From Chloroflexi bacterium GWB2_49_20 (GTDB taxonomy: Bacteria > Chloroflexota > Anaerolineae > Anaerolineales > Villigracilaceae), in contig MGMF01000001.1 in assembly GCA_001796335.1 (NCBI GenBank), forward strand, positions 1-64,000: a stretch of 64,000 bases of DNA, written 5' to 3'. Shown one piece after another: positions 63,293 through 64,000 of this stretch (the first letter of the stretch is position 1; every line of letters begins with the position of its first letter). The notes below the pieces were generated by a model, which saw only the letters and a list, made by a program, of their open reading frames with translations, did no database searches and was not told the origin of the DNA. The position numbers and the translations under genes are program-made.

Positions 63293-64000
63293 CTAGTCCG
63301 TCAATGGGATGAGCAGGAGAGGGATTTGAGTCTTATGCGCCACGCTGGCTGTCACAGATCGATTCCAAAAGGCTTCCAGGCCGGCCCGCCCGTGGGTACC
63401 AAACAGGATAATATCAGACCCCAATCGTTCAGCTGTTTTGGCAATCACGGATGCCGGGTCTCCCCTGGCTATTTCCGCACTGGCAGGGATGCCTGTTTCC
63501 TCAAATTCATCAAGGTGTTCCTGGAAGTGCTCTTCTGCCATTTCTTCAGCGATATCAAGATAGGCAACCGCAGTGGCAGGCAGCAAATTCCCGGCTGCAG
63601 CATGGGCTCCCGAATCGGTCGCCAGGGTTGGGATCACGCATAACAGATCAAGTTGGGCATTGTAGGCTTTCGATAGAAATTCTGCATACGGCAGCGCCAG
63701 GTCATGGATTGATTCCGTATCCAATGGGACCAGGATGCTCTTCACCTTGAAAGGAGTCTGTACCTTTTCGGGCTTGATGAGCAGCACGGGGGTGCCTCCC
63801 GCCGCAGCCACTTGTTGGGCGATGCTGCCAAAGAATATTTCCCGCATTCCACTTTTCCCGTGGGAACACAGCAGGATCAGGCCAGGTTGGAATTCCTGGG
63901 TGGCATGTTCAATGATGCTTGCCGCAACATCTGCGACCGGGGCAGTGTGGATATGGGTTTCCACTTTTACCGTTCCGGGAAAAACGGACCTGGCAATCTC
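63293..64000 (-). CDS. Tandem universal stress protein (cut by window edge)
   Basis: 236 residues are in the window and the frame is open to the edge. The first part is the C-terminal half of one Usp domain (ending near GGTPVLLIKP). The second Usp domain follows (SILVPLDTESIHDLALPYAEFL), ending with GTHGRAGLEAFWNRSVTASVAHKTQIPLLLIP, which includes the ATP-binding G-x-x-G-x9-G-S/T pattern. A GTG at 63964 is internal to the first domain, so it is not the start. It lies upstream of crcB-DUF190. Confidence 0.88.
   Translation of the reverse strand, partial: EIARSVFPGTVKVETHIHTAPVADVAASIIEHATQEFQPGLILLCSHGKSGMREIFFGSIAQQVAAAGGTPVLLIKPEKVQTPFKVKSILVPLDTESIHDLALPYAEFLSKAYNAQLDLLCVIPTLATDSGAHAAAGNLLPATAVAYLDIAEEMAEEHFQEHLDEFEETGIPASAEIARGDPASVIAKTAERLGSDIILFGTHGRAGLEAFWNRSVTASVAHKTQIPLLLIPLTD

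Overview
This 64 kb window looks like chromosomal sequence from a strictly or facultatively anaerobic member of the Chloroflexota, most likely class Anaerolineae. That placement is inference. It rests on moderate GC, surface lipoproteins with Thr/Pro-rich linkers next to SH3 or LysM domains, five-GAF phosphatases, a selenoprotein SelD, HypF, a FakA/DegV/Asp23 set and no visible outer-membrane machinery. No phage, insertion sequence or CRISPR array was seen. About 60 genes are packed in short operons on both strands.

Layout. 1-541: tRNA-Thr(TGT), tRNA-Tyr, tRNA-Thr(GGT) and the first codons of tuf, in the order of the classical thrU-tyrU-(glyT)-thrT-tufB operon but without the glycine tRNA. 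650-4426: a small membrane protein, then convergent glnS and gltX separated by a 44-bp perfect palindrome. 4436-12106 (minus): cell shape and division genes in transcription order mreB-mreC-mreD-mrdA-minC-minD-minE-rodA-gltX. 12154-16223 (minus): an RsbV/RsbW/RsbU-type partner-switching module. 16386-19665 (minus): class II aldolase, HemL-like aminotransferase and D-2-hydroxyacid dehydrogenase, an unassigned catabolic set. 20203-22758 (plus): MFS transporter, smpB and an unknown protein. 22806-25109 (minus): hypF. 25449-27459 (plus): a three-gene operon of unknown function (zinc-ribbon protein plus two similar-looking membrane proteins). 27500-31556 (minus): selD, a CNNM/CBS protein and gamma-glutamyltransferase. 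31622-36920: a prohibitin-like SPFH protein, wecB, wecC, then divergent nfeD and slipin. 36992-40121 (plus): rimI-like, rnd and a beta-CASP nuclease. 40154-44164 (plus): tRNA-Ser(CGA), a lipoprotein and gyrA. 44313-49674 (minus): HD protein, SanA-like protein and a phnDCE-type transporter. 49831-54467 (minus): asp23, fakA, two degV-family genes and lipM. 54682-64000: rpmB, a protein kinase divergent from a lipid kinase, DUF971, a TPR protein divergent from a LysM lipoprotein, GNAT, HD, DUF190, crcB and a tandem universal stress protein cut by the window end.

Main points of interest. (1) selD is longer than a plain ORF call shows: an in-frame TGA at codon 22 sits exactly where the catalytic Cys/Sec of SelD belongs. 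(2) Four 89-90 bp interspersed elements share their flanks but have different, base-paired central stems, so they look like a MITE- or REP-like family. (3) At least seven genes have a -10 box placed so that transcription should begin at the start codon itself (leaderless mRNAs), often with an extended TGn motif. (4) PhnE carries a TIG-like N-terminal domain and a multi-helix insertion inside the permease. (5) The zinc-ribbon/membrane-protein operon at 25449-27459 and the aldolase/aminotransferase/dehydrogenase cluster are the best candidates for undescribed functions.
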